NCBI GenBank assembly: GCA_013331795.1
Contig: DUFP01000022.1
Coordinates: forward strand, 1 to 32,133
Direction: 5' to 3'
From: Nanobdellota archaeon
GTDB taxonomy: Archaea > Nanobdellota > Nanobdellia > SCGC-AAA011-G17 > GW2011-AR17
Length of the DNA: 32,133 nt
Within the stretch, counting starts at the first letter, position 1. The number at the start of each line of letters is the position of its first letter. A program made the translations under genes and the position numbers. Positions 24,194 through 31,547 of this stretch are shown here, in pieces. Under the pieces are notes generated by a model. It ran no database searches. It was not told the DNA's origin and saw only the letters and a program-made list of their open reading frames with translations.

Positions 24194-24216
24194 ATAGTAA
24201 AAATTCTGAGAAGGAA

Positions 24217-24303
24217 TGGGCCCGCTGCGATTTGAACGCAGGACCTCTCGATACCTGACTTTGTTATCAGTCGAGTGCTCCAGCCAGGCTGAGCTACGGG
24301 CCC
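24217..24303 (-). tRNA. tRNA-Ile (GAT) with a 12-base intron
   Basis: The 7-bp acceptor GGGCCCG/CGGGCCC, D-arm, anticodon stem CTCGA/TCGAG and T-arm CTGCG/CGCAG with TTCAAAT loop are all perfect; discriminator A; CCA not encoded. The anticodon GAT is at 24266-24268. The anticodon loop has 19 bases instead of 7, so 12 bases (24253-24264) are an intron at the canonical 37/38 site. CTGA of the exon pairs with TCAG of the intron, with 3-base bulges TAA and GTA at the cuts, matching a relaxed bulge-helix-bulge for the archaeal splicing endonuclease. Confidence 0.93.
24253..24264 (-). other. 12-base intron of tRNA-Ile
   Basis: Near the lower size limit of archaeal tRNA introns. Removal leaves loop CTGATAA. 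Boundaries follow the bulge-helix-bulge rule of cutting after the second bulge base. Confidence 0.8.
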
Positions 24304-24330
24304 GTATATGAGTTTTGGAATTTTTGAAGC

Positions 24331-24340
24331 TTTATAAAAC
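24331..24340 (-). promoter_or_regulatory. TATA box of the tRNA-Ile gene
   Basis: On the minus strand GTTTTATAAA lies about 32 bases upstream of the first base of the tRNA, so each tRNA has its own promoter. Confidence 0.45.
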
Positions 24341-24397
24341 TTTTTGAAAAAATGAAAAAGAAAAATAACGGCCTAGGTCGGGCTCGAACCGACGACC

Positions 24398-24427
24398 GAT
24401 ACCGCAAAACTGCCAAGGCAAATTTTG
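24398..24427 (-). other. tRNA-Asn intron 3, in the variable loop (about 44/45)
   Basis: About 30 bases. CCGC pairs with GCGG, followed inward by AAAA/TTTT and GCC/GGC. The exact site may be shifted by one base: the mature variable loop would be AGGTC or CGGTC. Confidence 0.7.
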
Positions 24428-24434
24428 TCGCGGT

Positions 24435-24462
24435 GTCTAGTTCAGCAGTATATCGCTGTGAT
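24435..24462 (-). other. tRNA-Asn intron 2, position 37/38 (canonical)
   Basis: 28 bases between CTGTTA and ACCGCG. The bulge-helix-bulge is weak (C-G, T-A and a G-U pair only), but an internal CAGC/GCTG stem is present. Repeated A's at the edge make the cut ambiguous by one base without altering the mature tRNA. Confidence 0.7.
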
Positions 24463-24472
24463 TAACAGCCGC

Positions 24473-24502
24473 CTGAGCTTAAGAAACAAAAATGCTTCTA
24501 AT
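24473..24502 (-). other. tRNA-Asn intron 1, position 27/28 (noncanonical)
   Basis: 30 bases. A 4-bp helix joins the D-stem GAGC to GCTC near the intron end, with 3-base bulges on each side cut after the second base. An inner imperfect helix TTAGAA/TTCTTAA completes the motif. Confidence 0.8.
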
Positions 24503-24553
24503 GTGCTCCACCACTGAGCTACTAGGCCTTATTTTCCAAAAAGCAGGAAGCAC

Positions 24554-24562
24554 TTTAAATAC
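24554..24562 (-). promoter_or_regulatory. TATA box of the tRNA-Asn gene
   Basis: Minus-strand GTATTTAAA is centred 30 bases upstream of the tRNA 5' end. Confidence 0.45.
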
Positions 24563-24624
24563 GTTTCTGTTCCCAAATTCATCCTTTTTTATATCTCGAA
24601 AGCGACAAATAGAGAAACCTAAAA

Positions 24625-24633
24625 TTTATATAC
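24625..24633 (+). promoter_or_regulatory. TATA box of the large repeat-protein gene
   Basis: TTTATATAC is centred about 31 bases before the ATG at 24660, which decides the start: earlier in-frame ATGs fall inside the tRNA-Asn gene. Confidence 0.45.
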
Positions 24634-24659
24634 CTGAATATAAACCCACGAATACAAAA

Positions 24660-26750
24660 ATGACAAATACAATCTTATTAGGAGAAGCAAGGGTTTTATT
24701 AGAACAAGGAAAATCACCTCTTGAAGTAAAAAAGATGCTTTTACATCATCCCAACTCTAGGCAAGATCAAATTGATAAAACTGTAGAAGAAGCATTGCAT
24801 TTATGTGAACAAGCAGGAACACTTCCTCCTAAAAAACCACAAAAAATTGTAGTGCCAGTAAAGCGAGGAGTAGCACCCTCAGAAGTTACAACTGAAGAAC
24901 CTAAAAAAATAATACCTGCTACACCCGTAATAGTAAGAGAAGATACCACAGGAAATGGGTATATAACGAGTGCATCTTCTTTAGGAAGAGATGATGGAAC
25001 AACAACATTTGAAGAAATAGATAAAGGAAAAGAAAAGAAAAAGAGAGATTTCTTTACTCCACTCTTGTATGGCTTTGGAGCCATAGGTTTAGGCGCTATA
25101 ATCTATACATCATTTTCTTCCTTTTCCAGACCTAACTCAGAACCAGAAAGACCTCTACAAACAATCCAATCTTTACCATCGCCTTTAGAAATAAAACTAA
25201 AAGAAGAAGAAAAAATAATACCAGTTGTAAACGAAGAAAAACAAATCCTCAAATATGATGGAACAACAGTAACGATTGATCCTATCCCTGGTTATGGCCT
25301 GACAACATATGCTGCACTTCTTGCAGAGCAAGATATCAAAGATATTGCTGCGCTTTCTTGGGACGAACAAAAAGAACTTTTAAAAAAACAAAGGACAAAA
25401 TTAGCAAAAGCATCAAAAGCAGATCTCCGAGAAATACTTGCAATAACAACACAAATCACAGAAGCAAATCCAAGAGATGTCTATAAAAAAGCACTGACTT
25501 TGGAAGGCTTAAAAGATGCAACAAAAAATATTATCTATATGCATGTGCCTTTAAAATTATCTTATACTGCCCAAGAAAAAGTTTCAACAAGAGCATCAGA
25601 AAGGACTTTTCCTATTTTAGAAGAAAAAATATTTGTATATAATGAAAGAGAAAGTGAAACTCTTTTAGATGATAAACTTGCAATTAATTTTACGCTGCCT
25701 GGTATAGGTGTTTCCCAATATGTAACTGCCTTAGTAGAAGAAGGCTGGACGCAAGAAACAATATATGAACTTGCACAATGGGATGCAAAAAAACAAAAAC
25801 AAAGAGTAAAAAAAGCACATACAAGACATATACAAAGTATAGGCCAAAATGCAATGGACCCAATCCTAGAAATAACAAAAGACATAATTCAAGATCCTAT
25901 GAATAGTTCTGAAGTCCATAAAATTGATGTGACAGAAAAAGGCCTAAAAAATCCAAAAAGAAATGTTGTATATCTTACTACTTTTCTATTGCTTGATCCT
26001 GCAAAGGAGGATATAATCCAAAATTCTTTAGAAGAAATGCTAAGAAATTCCTACGAACAAACAAATATTCCAGACTTAGGAGCTTTGTTACAAGATTATT
26101 TTGACTTGAGAGCTATAGAAAGAGATATTCCTATTGTAGAAAATCCTGAACTCATGTCTGAGCTCACTAAGAATATTGCACGCCAATATAATACTTCACA
26201 AGCTGAAGGCATTTCAGAAAATCTGCTCAGCAAGGATTTCTCTCGAGAGAATCGTTTGGAGTTAGCAAGGGATTTGTATAGAGAGGCAGCAGACAGAAGG
26301 CAAAGAGATAGGTATATGACTGTAGAAGATATTCTTGATTTTGTAAATGAAGGCCTAGATGAAAGAATCACTGCAAGAGGTATTCGTGAGGCTGCACAAG
26401 AAACACGTACAGGTCTTTTACAAAAGCAAAGAAAAGATCGAATGCAAGAGATCTATGGAAAATTCTTAGAAAGAGACCTTCATCAGTCAAAGAAAGACTT
26501 CTATGGAACCATCGGAAAAGAGTATGATATTTCCCCAAGCACAGTCTATAAAGATATAAGAAAAGCTGAGGGAGGGGAAAAAACGAGAATTGTGTATGAT
26601 GCTAAAGAAGATTTTAAAATACTTTCTCCAAGCACAGTCTATTTACAAAATATACGAAAAGCAGAGGAAATGGAAAAACCAAAACTTGTGTATGATTCTC
26701 GTGAAGATTTTAAACTAATATATAATCTCCCCAAAGAAAAAGAAAATTAA
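24660..26750 (+). CDS. Large membrane-anchored protein with internal repeats, function unknown
   Basis: From the ATG at 24660 the protein has 696 residues. An N-terminal helical part (residues 1-50) is followed by a Pro/Thr/Lys-rich linker, a single membrane helix near 131-153 (TPLLYGFGAIGLGAIIYTSF) and a long soluble part. Two related units follow: residues ~197-300 (PIPGYGLTTYAALLAEQDIK ... LSWDEQKELLKKQRTKLAK ... LKDATKNIIYMHVPL) and ~335-445 (TLPGIGVSQYVTALVEEGWT ... AQWDAKKQKQRVKKAHTR ... LKNPKRNVVYLTTFL). The C-terminus has an HTH-like helix (DISPSTVYKDIRKAE) and a 31-residue tandem repeat. I recognise no family. It ends in a TTAA overlap with topoisomerase VI-A. Confidence 0.75.
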   Translation: MTNTILLGEARVLLEQGKSPLEVKKMLLHHPNSRQDQIDKTVEEALHLCEQAGTLPPKKPQKIVVPVKRGVAPSEVTTEEPKKIIPATPVIVREDTTGNGYITSASSLGRDDGTTTFEEIDKGKEKKKRDFFTPLLYGFGAIGLGAIIYTSFSSFSRPNSEPERPLQTIQSLPSPLEIKLKEEEKIIPVVNEEKQILKYDGTTVTIDPIPGYGLTTYAALLAEQDIKDIAALSWDEQKELLKKQRTKLAKASKADLREILAITTQITEANPRDVYKKALTLEGLKDATKNIIYMHVPLKLSYTAQEKVSTRASERTFPILEEKIFVYNERESETLLDDKLAINFTLPGIGVSQYVTALVEEGWTQETIYELAQWDAKKQKQRVKKAHTRHIQSIGQNAMDPILEITKDIIQDPMNSSEVHKIDVTEKGLKNPKRNVVYLTTFLLLDPAKEDIIQNSLEEMLRNSYEQTNIPDLGALLQDYFDLRAIERDIPIVENPELMSELTKNIARQYNTSQAEGISENLLSKDFSRENRLELARDLYREAADRRQRDRYMTVEDILDFVNEGLDERITARGIREAAQETRTGLLQKQRKDRMQEIYGKFLERDLHQSKKDFYGTIGKEYDISPSTVYKDIRKAEGGEKTRIVYDAKEDFKILSPSTVYLQNIRKAEEMEKPKLVYDSREDFKLIYNLPKEKEN
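26532..26720 (+). repeat. Two 93-base tandem repeats in the C-terminal coding region
   Basis: SPSTVY at 26532 recurs 31 codons later at 26625, and both copies continue with IRKAE, a Lys/Arg-rich linker, VYD and EDFK. The DNA is still alike (CCAAGCACAGTCTAT in both copies), so the duplication is recent or conserved. Confidence 0.75.
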
Positions 26751-27832
26751 TCTAGAAATTCTTTGTTCTTGATTTTTTGAGGTAAATATTCTTCTGAAAT
26801 AAAACTAATCCCTCTTGCACTTAAAGCCTGAATTTCTACTTTTGCTTTAAATTCTTTCATCATTTTAAACTGTCTTTGCCATTCTTTATTATCTTTAAAC
26901 CAATCATATGCCGCTACTTGTTTGATACGTGCATAGTCTTTTTCATCAAGAGTAATAAAATGCTTTTTGAGATCATATTTTTCAATATCATCCATAGTGA
27001 TACCTACATATTTTACTCCTGGGATAGTTAATCTCTCTGAAGCATGCGCAAGTGCAATAGAACCATATTTGATAACAGAATAAATATATGCTCCATAAAT
27101 ATCTCCATCACAAAGAACATAGATAGGTAAATGATGTTCTTCATATAATCTTTGTAATAATCTTCTGATTCCTCTGGTAGTTTGGCCCTGTGACGCAATA
27201 ATAATTGCATCATTCTTCAACCAATATTTATCTTCATTGAGACGCTCCCAAACAGCAGCTTTCTCCATGTAAAGAACATATTTTGCATCAACGTTTTTAA
27301 ATGTAATTTCTTCAACATTAGAAGGAATAGCCCATCCACCGCTTCCAAGCTTACTCCAGTCAATAGTATCGCCTTTGTCTACAATAATAACCTTCCCTGC
27401 AATGCTTCCATTTTTATTCGCATTAACATGCATTTGTTCTCGAGAAAGACTGGTCATAACTTCAAGATCTTCAATCGCTTTATCTGACTCCGTTTGATCA
27501 TCAACAAGATTTACTTTTGTTCCTGGAATAGTTTTTTTTACCATGTAAAAAACATCTCGCAGACTAGAGTGTTTTCCACTCTCAAGCAGTTTGTCTTTGA
27601 TAACAGAAGCAACCTCTATAGTTTGTAGGAATTTTTTTGAATGTGCAACATTAAAGAAACTTCTTGTTCCAGTTTTATTTCCTAGTTTGAGAGTCTTAGA
27701 TTTTTGATCATAAACAATATTACTCAGATTTCGTAGAGGAAACACAATCTCTGGGTTCTTTCCTTTTTTAATCTGGTGAACAATTTTTGATCCAAGATCC
27801 TTCAATACTTTTTTTTGTTCTTCTTTACTCAT
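26747..27832 (-). CDS. top6A: DNA topoisomerase VI subunit A
   Basis: The Spo11-like cutting subunit of the type IIB topoisomerase, which relaxes and decatenates DNA. In this 361-residue protein the winged-helix domain carries the catalytic Tyr96 (SLRDVFYMVKK; most relatives have Tyr-Tyr). The Toprim domain provides Glu190 (YMEKAAVWERL) and Asp242/Asp244 (CDGDIYG) for magnesium. Length is normal. It overlaps the subunit B gene by eight bases, ensuring paired synthesis, and its stop overlaps that of the convergent large protein gene. Confidence 0.97.
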   Translation of the reverse strand: MSKEEQKKVLKDLGSKIVHQIKKGKNPEIVFPLRNLSNIVYDQKSKTLKLGNKTGTRSFFNVAHSKKFLQTIEVASVIKDKLLESGKHSSLRDVFYMVKKTIPGTKVNLVDDQTESDKAIEDLEVMTSLSREQMHVNANKNGSIAGKVIIVDKGDTIDWSKLGSGGWAIPSNVEEITFKNVDAKYVLYMEKAAVWERLNEDKYWLKNDAIIIASQGQTTRGIRRLLQRLYEEHHLPIYVLCDGDIYGAYIYSVIKYGSIALAHASERLTIPGVKYVGITMDDIEKYDLKKHFITLDEKDYARIKQVAAYDWFKDNKEWQRQFKMMKEFKAKVEIQALSARGISFISEEYLPQKIKNKEFLD

Positions 27833-29498
27833 TGTCTATTTCCTTTTGCTTTTCACCATAAGCAACATTTTCTCCAATAATTTCTGTTTTTTCTGCTTCT
27901 TTGACTTCAACAAGTAGCCCTTTTAATTCTTTCTTCAATATTTTCAGTAATTCTTCCTCAATATCACTCTTTTTTTCTCCAGTAAGTATTGCAAGTGATG
28001 CAGCTAATTCTGGGATATATTTTTCAAATAAACCTATTCGCTCTTGCTGTTCTCGTGCCCTAATATTTTTTCGAATATACAATGCAAGTTTTCTTCCTGT
28101 ATCTTGTAATGCAAGACGCACTTCTTTAATAATATCTGGATAGGAGGCAACAGCTTCTTTGCTTTCTGAAGTAAAAGGCACCCATACAGAAGCAATATGC
28201 ACAGAGATAACGAGTGGCCCTGCTGGGAGAGTTCCTTTTGATTGGGAAATTCCATAATTTTTCCATGCGGTTTGAATGATAGACCTTGTAAGAGCACATG
28301 CTCCAGGCTGATGCTGTAATGGAACTTTGTTTGCATAACGAATAACTCGCGCTAATTCATCTTTAGGTAAATCTCCTCCAAAGGCTATAGCACATTCTAT
28401 TTGAAATGGGAAACCTCTATAAACAACAGGGGATCGTGTAACTGCGGCATAGAATTCAGCAGTAATTTCTTTCTTCAAACCCTTCAAAAGTTGTTCTTCA
28501 CCAATAGGAGAAAGACAATCTGTTGGGGGAGCCATGATTTTTGTTTGTTTAATAGCATTGAATATTTTTTCAACTTCCTCTCGTGCGATTGCATGTGGTT
28601 TTGTTCGCTCTTCGATTCCTGCTTTTTCACAAATCTCTTTTGCAACACTCGCGCTTACCCGGCAGAAATCCTGTTGGAGAAAGCCTTGCACACTTGATGC
28701 CTTGCTTTCTTTCAGCATACGCATAAGCGTTCCAAGCTCTACTCCATATGGATGAGGCTGAATTTCTTTTGTTTCTTTTGGAATTTCCTGGCTTGCTCGT
28801 GCAAATTCTATTGCTTCAGCTCCAGGTGCTTTGTAAATAATGCTTGCTTCTGGGTTTGCAATTGCGGTTAACTGGAGAAATTCATCAACACTCAATTTCC
28901 CTTGTTGATATTTCCCTTCTAATTCAATTTGTAATTTCGTACCATGATCTTTATTTTCCCACTCTCTTTCTTCATCTTTCATAATTTCTGGTTCATTTGT
29001 TTTTGTATTGAGATGAAGTTCATAGTAGTGCGCTTTCGCTTTAGGATCAATTTTAGAAATAATTTTAATAGGTTTTCCAGTCGTTAACTGACCATATAAA
29101 GCCGCTGCAGAAATTCCAATACCTTGGGCACCGCGTGATTGCCTCAATCTATGAAATTTACTCCCATACAATAATTTTGCAAAAATATTTGGAATCTGCT
29201 GTCGTACAATTCCAGGGCCATTATCCTCTACAGTTACTTTATATTTATCGGTACTTATTTCATCAATAATGACTCTGACTTCAGGAAGTACTTTCATTTC
29301 TCCACATGCATCTAAGGCATTATCAACTGCTTCTCGTACTGTAGTAAGCAAAGCTTTTCGTGGATTATCAAAGCCCAGTAAATGCCTATTCTTCGTGAAA
29401 AACTCAGAAATAGAGATAGATTGTTGCTTTTCAGCCAGTACTTCTGCAGTGATCCTTTCCTTTTTTCCAGTACTTCCTAGTAATGTCGTCTGTGCCAA
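27825..29498 (-). CDS. top6B: DNA topoisomerase VI subunit B
   Basis: The ATP-driven GHKL subunit has 557 residues. The Bergerat fold shows REAVDNALDA (Glu56, Asn60), EDNGPGI (Asp92) and SRGAQGIGISAAALYGQLTT; the switch Lys lies in the transducer half, in ALTRSIIQTAWKNYGISQSK. The C-terminal charged tail is normal. The only suitable start is a TTG at 29498; no in-frame ATG lies between it and the upstream stop. A TATA box (29521-29530) centred 28 bases upstream supports a leaderless TTG start. Confidence 0.96.
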   Translation of the reverse strand: MAQTTLLGSTGKKERITAEVLAEKQQSISISEFFTKNRHLLGFDNPRKALLTTVREAVDNALDACGEMKVLPEVRVIIDEISTDKYKVTVEDNGPGIVRQQIPNIFAKLLYGSKFHRLRQSRGAQGIGISAAALYGQLTTGKPIKIISKIDPKAKAHYYELHLNTKTNEPEIMKDEEREWENKDHGTKLQIELEGKYQQGKLSVDEFLQLTAIANPEASIIYKAPGAEAIEFARASQEIPKETKEIQPHPYGVELGTLMRMLKESKASSVQGFLQQDFCRVSASVAKEICEKAGIEERTKPHAIAREEVEKIFNAIKQTKIMAPPTDCLSPIGEEQLLKGLKKEITAEFYAAVTRSPVVYRGFPFQIECAIAFGGDLPKDELARVIRYANKVPLQHQPGACALTRSIIQTAWKNYGISQSKGTLPAGPLVISVHIASVWVPFTSESKEAVASYPDIIKEVRLALQDTGRKLALYIRKNIRAREQQERIGLFEKYIPELAASLAILTGEKKSDIEEELLKILKKELKGLLVEVKEAEKTEIIGENVAYGEKQKEIDNE

Positions 29499-29520
29499 TT
29501 TGTAGTCTGGAGAAAAAAGC

Positions 29521-29530
29521 CCTTAATAAA
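29521..29530 (-). promoter_or_regulatory. TATA box of the topoisomerase VI operon
   Basis: Minus-strand TTTATTAAGG, 28 bases (centre) before the TTG start of subunit B; it separates this operon from the Bud32 gene just upstream. Confidence 0.45.
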
Positions 29531-29540
29531 TGTTTCGTAA

Positions 29541-30137
29541 CTACTTATGTTTGTAATGCCCTCTTTTCTCAACTTTTTCTAATCTTCGAAGAATCATCTC
29601 AACATCTTTATTTTCTTTTGTATATCCCTCTAAAAGATAATGAAAGCATTCTTCTGCATGGAGATAATGTTTACTTTCTAAAGCTTTTTTTATAATATGC
29701 AAGTCAACAGCTTTGTCCTCGATTTTTGTAGACACAAAACCTAATCCAAAATCAATAAAATAGACTTTATCATGAACAATAATATTTGAAGTAGTCAAAT
29801 CTCCATGAATAATACTAGCATTATGCAATTTCGCAATTTTTTTCCCTACCCTTGTAAAAATATTTTTTCTATTTACAGAACCAATAACATCTCGTAGTTT
29901 TTTTCCTTCAATAAATTCCATTTGGATAGTCATTTCTTTATCTGAATGGGTAATAACTTTAGGAACAGGAATATGTTCTGCAGCTTTCTGTAAAAGTTTG
30001 ACTTCTTTTCGTGTGTTTGTTTTTCGAATAACAGCATCAAGAGCCTCATGTCTATAATTTTTTTTCACTCTCTCTTTAATAACAGTGCCATCCTCAAAGA
30101 AAACTTTTGCTTCTGCTCCCTCTTGAAGAAACTTCAT
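29541..30137 (-). CDS. bud32: Bud32, KEOPS-complex kinase/ATPase
   Basis: A 198-residue minimal kinase of the KEOPS complex, which with Kae1 makes t6A at position 37 of tRNAs reading ANN codons. Key residues: Lys21 (VIKERVKK), Glu45 (RKEVKLL), the catalytic loop HGDLTTSN (residues 111-118, Asp113), and DFGLGF (Asp129). The C-terminal helix with Lys/Arg (RRLEKVEKRGHYKHK) is typical for tRNA contact. It is a stand-alone protein, not fused to Kae1. Its ATG overlaps the SRP54 stop by four bases. Both tRNAs in this window, Ile-GAT and Asn-GTT, should be t6A substrates. Confidence 0.94.
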   Translation of the reverse strand: MKFLQEGAEAKVFFEDGTVIKERVKKNYRHEALDAVIRKTNTRKEVKLLQKAAEHIPVPKVITHSDKEMTIQMEFIEGKKLRDVIGSVNRKNIFTRVGKKIAKLHNASIIHGDLTTSNIIVHDKVYFIDFGLGFVSTKIEDKAVDLHIIKKALESKHYLHAEECFHYLLEGYTKENKDVEMILRRLEKVEKRGHYKHK

Positions 30138-31492
30138 CTTCCAAACCCTTTAGGCATTTTTCCTTTAAGCTTTTTCATCATTTTTTCAGGATCTTCTGTC
30201 CCTTTAACCATTTTCATCATTTTTTTTGTTTGCTTATATTGTTTAAGAAGCTCTCTGATTTCAGCAACGGTAGTTCCAGAGCCTTTTGCAATTCTATCAA
30301 TTCTTTCCCGAGAAATAATTTCTGGATCTTCAAGTTCTTCCTTTGTACAAGATTGCATAATAATCTTCCACTTTTTCAACTTCTCTTCTTGCCCTTCGAG
30401 CATTTCTTTAGGAATTTTCGCTCCTCCAAAACCCGGAATCATTTCTACAAGTTTTGATAGAGAACCCATTTTACCCATTGCCTGTACTTGTTCATACAAA
30501 TCCAGAAAATTAAAATCTCCTTTGAGCATTTTTTTCCCAAGATCTTCTGCTTCTTTTTCACTCATTGCTTCTTGTGCTTTTTCAAGCAATGCTTCAATAT
30601 CCCCCATGCCTAAGAGACGACCAACAAATCCTTTAGGGTTAAATACTTCAATATCATCAGCTTTCTCTCCAGTTCCAATAAACTTCACAGGTGCTTGAGT
30701 CACAGCACATGCACTCAGTGCTCCTCCTCCTTTTGCAGTTCCATCGAGTTTTGTAATGAACACACCTGTTACGCCGCATGCACTATGGAAACTCTCTGCT
30801 TGTTTCTGTGCAGCTTGTCCAATATCTCCAGAGATAACAAGAAGTTTCTCATCAGCTTGAATGTATTTATTTAGAGAAGAAAGTTCCTCAACCAAATCCT
30901 CAGAAAGCGAATCTCTTCCTGCTGTATCAATAAGGAGAATATCATAGTCCTTGTAATTTTTTTCAAATTCTTTATAGATCTTCAGTGCATTCTTTTCTTT
31001 TTCATTGATATAACAAGGAATATTGAGTTTATCAGAAAGTTGTTTGAGTTGTTCTGGTGCAGCTGGTCGATGTACATCTAAACCAATGGTGGCAATTTTA
31101 AATCCTCTTTTCTGGTAGTATTTTGCGATTTTACTAATAGAAGTACTTTTTCCACTACCATATAAACCAACCATCATAATTTTAAATGGTTTCTTAGTTT
31201 TATCAATAATAATTTCACTTTTTTCTCCACCTAGAAATTTGGTGAGTTCTTCGTATACTATAGTCACCAAATATTCCCTCTGAGAAATACCAGCAGGTAC
31301 TTTTTCATCAAGTGCCCGTTTCTTAATAGAGTTAGAAAGCGCAAAGACGAGTTTCACATTCACATCTGCTTGCAAAAGTGCTCTTTGGATGTCCTTTACA
31401 AGCTCATGTACAAGCTTTTCATCAACAAAAATGCTTTTTGCTATCTTAGCTAATGTATCCTTTAATGAGCTTCCTAATTTGTCTAAAACCAT
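30134..31492 (-). CDS. srp54: Signal recognition particle protein SRP54
   Basis: The SRP GTPase, which carries ribosomes making membrane proteins to SecY, has 452 residues from the ATG at 31492. The N domain (LGSSLKDTLAKIAKS onward) is followed by the G domain with P-loop GLYGSGKST (109-117; most relatives have GLQGSGKTT), DTAGR and TKLDGTAKGGG, and a Met-rich M domain (GDFNFLDLYEQVQAMGKMGS, MIPGFGG). An upstream extension to 31576 would add a hydrophobic run unlike the family and would overlap the divergent gene, so it is rejected. It forms an operon with bud32. Confidence 0.96.
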   Translation of the reverse strand: MVLDKLGSSLKDTLAKIAKSIFVDEKLVHELVKDIQRALLQADVNVKLVFALSNSIKKRALDEKVPAGISQREYLVTIVYEELTKFLGGEKSEIIIDKTKKPFKIMMVGLYGSGKSTSISKIAKYYQKRGFKIATIGLDVHRPAAPEQLKQLSDKLNIPCYINEKEKNALKIYKEFEKNYKDYDILLIDTAGRDSLSEDLVEELSSLNKYIQADEKLLVISGDIGQAAQKQAESFHSACGVTGVFITKLDGTAKGGGALSACAVTQAPVKFIGTGEKADDIEVFNPKGFVGRLLGMGDIEALLEKAQEAMSEKEAEDLGKKMLKGDFNFLDLYEQVQAMGKMGSLSKLVEMIPGFGGAKIPKEMLEGQEEKLKKWKIIMQSCTKEELEDPEIISRERIDRIAKGSGTTVAEIRELLKQYKQTKKMMKMVKGTEDPEKMMKKLKGKMPKGFGR

Positions 31493-31513
31493 AGAAAAAA
31501 GGAGTTTCAGAAC

Positions 31514-31523
31514 ATATATAAAT
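31514..31523. promoter_or_regulatory. Shared TATA box between SRP54 and the ParB-like gene
   Basis: ATATATAAAT reads ATTTATATAT on the other strand. Its centre is about 26.5 bases from the SRP54 ATG (31492) and 29.5 from the ATG at 31548. Confidence 0.5.
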
Positions 31524-31547
31524 CTTGTTAGTTTATAAAAAATCAAA

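Larger units (their letters stand above)
24369..24528 (-). tRNA. tRNA-Asn (GTT) interrupted by three introns
   Basis: The acceptor GGCCTAG/CTAGGCC, D-arm GCTC/GAGC and T-arm GTCGG/CCGAC with TTCGAGC loop frame a 160-base gene, about 88 bases too long. Removing 24473-24502, 24435-24462 and 24398-24427 leaves a perfect anticodon arm CGCGG-CTGTTAA-CCGCG with anticodon GTT (24464-24466), a five-base variable loop and discriminator G, the expected Asn base. Intron 1 has an exact bulge-helix-bulge: GAGC of the D-stem pairs with GCTC, bulges ACA and AGG. Intron 3 uses CCGC/GCGG plus an inner AAAA/TTTT helix. No two-intron or one-intron reading I tried gives a proper arm. CCA is not encoded. Confidence 0.85.

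Noticed and set aside
24398-24502. Alternative anticodons (AAT, GCT, TGC) in the disrupted tRNA
   Set aside because: None has a five-pair stem with T33 and a purine at 37, whereas the GTT reading gives perfect stems and the Asn discriminator G.
24492-24659. N-terminal extension of the large repeat-protein ORF starting at 24492
   Set aside because: It runs through the tRNA-Asn gene and its promoter; the TATA box at 24625-24633 fits the ATG at 24660.
30048-30698. 216-residue plus-strand ORF opposite Bud32 and SRP54
   Set aside because: Frame shadow of two clearly conserved genes; Ser/Phe-rich composition typical of antisense translation.
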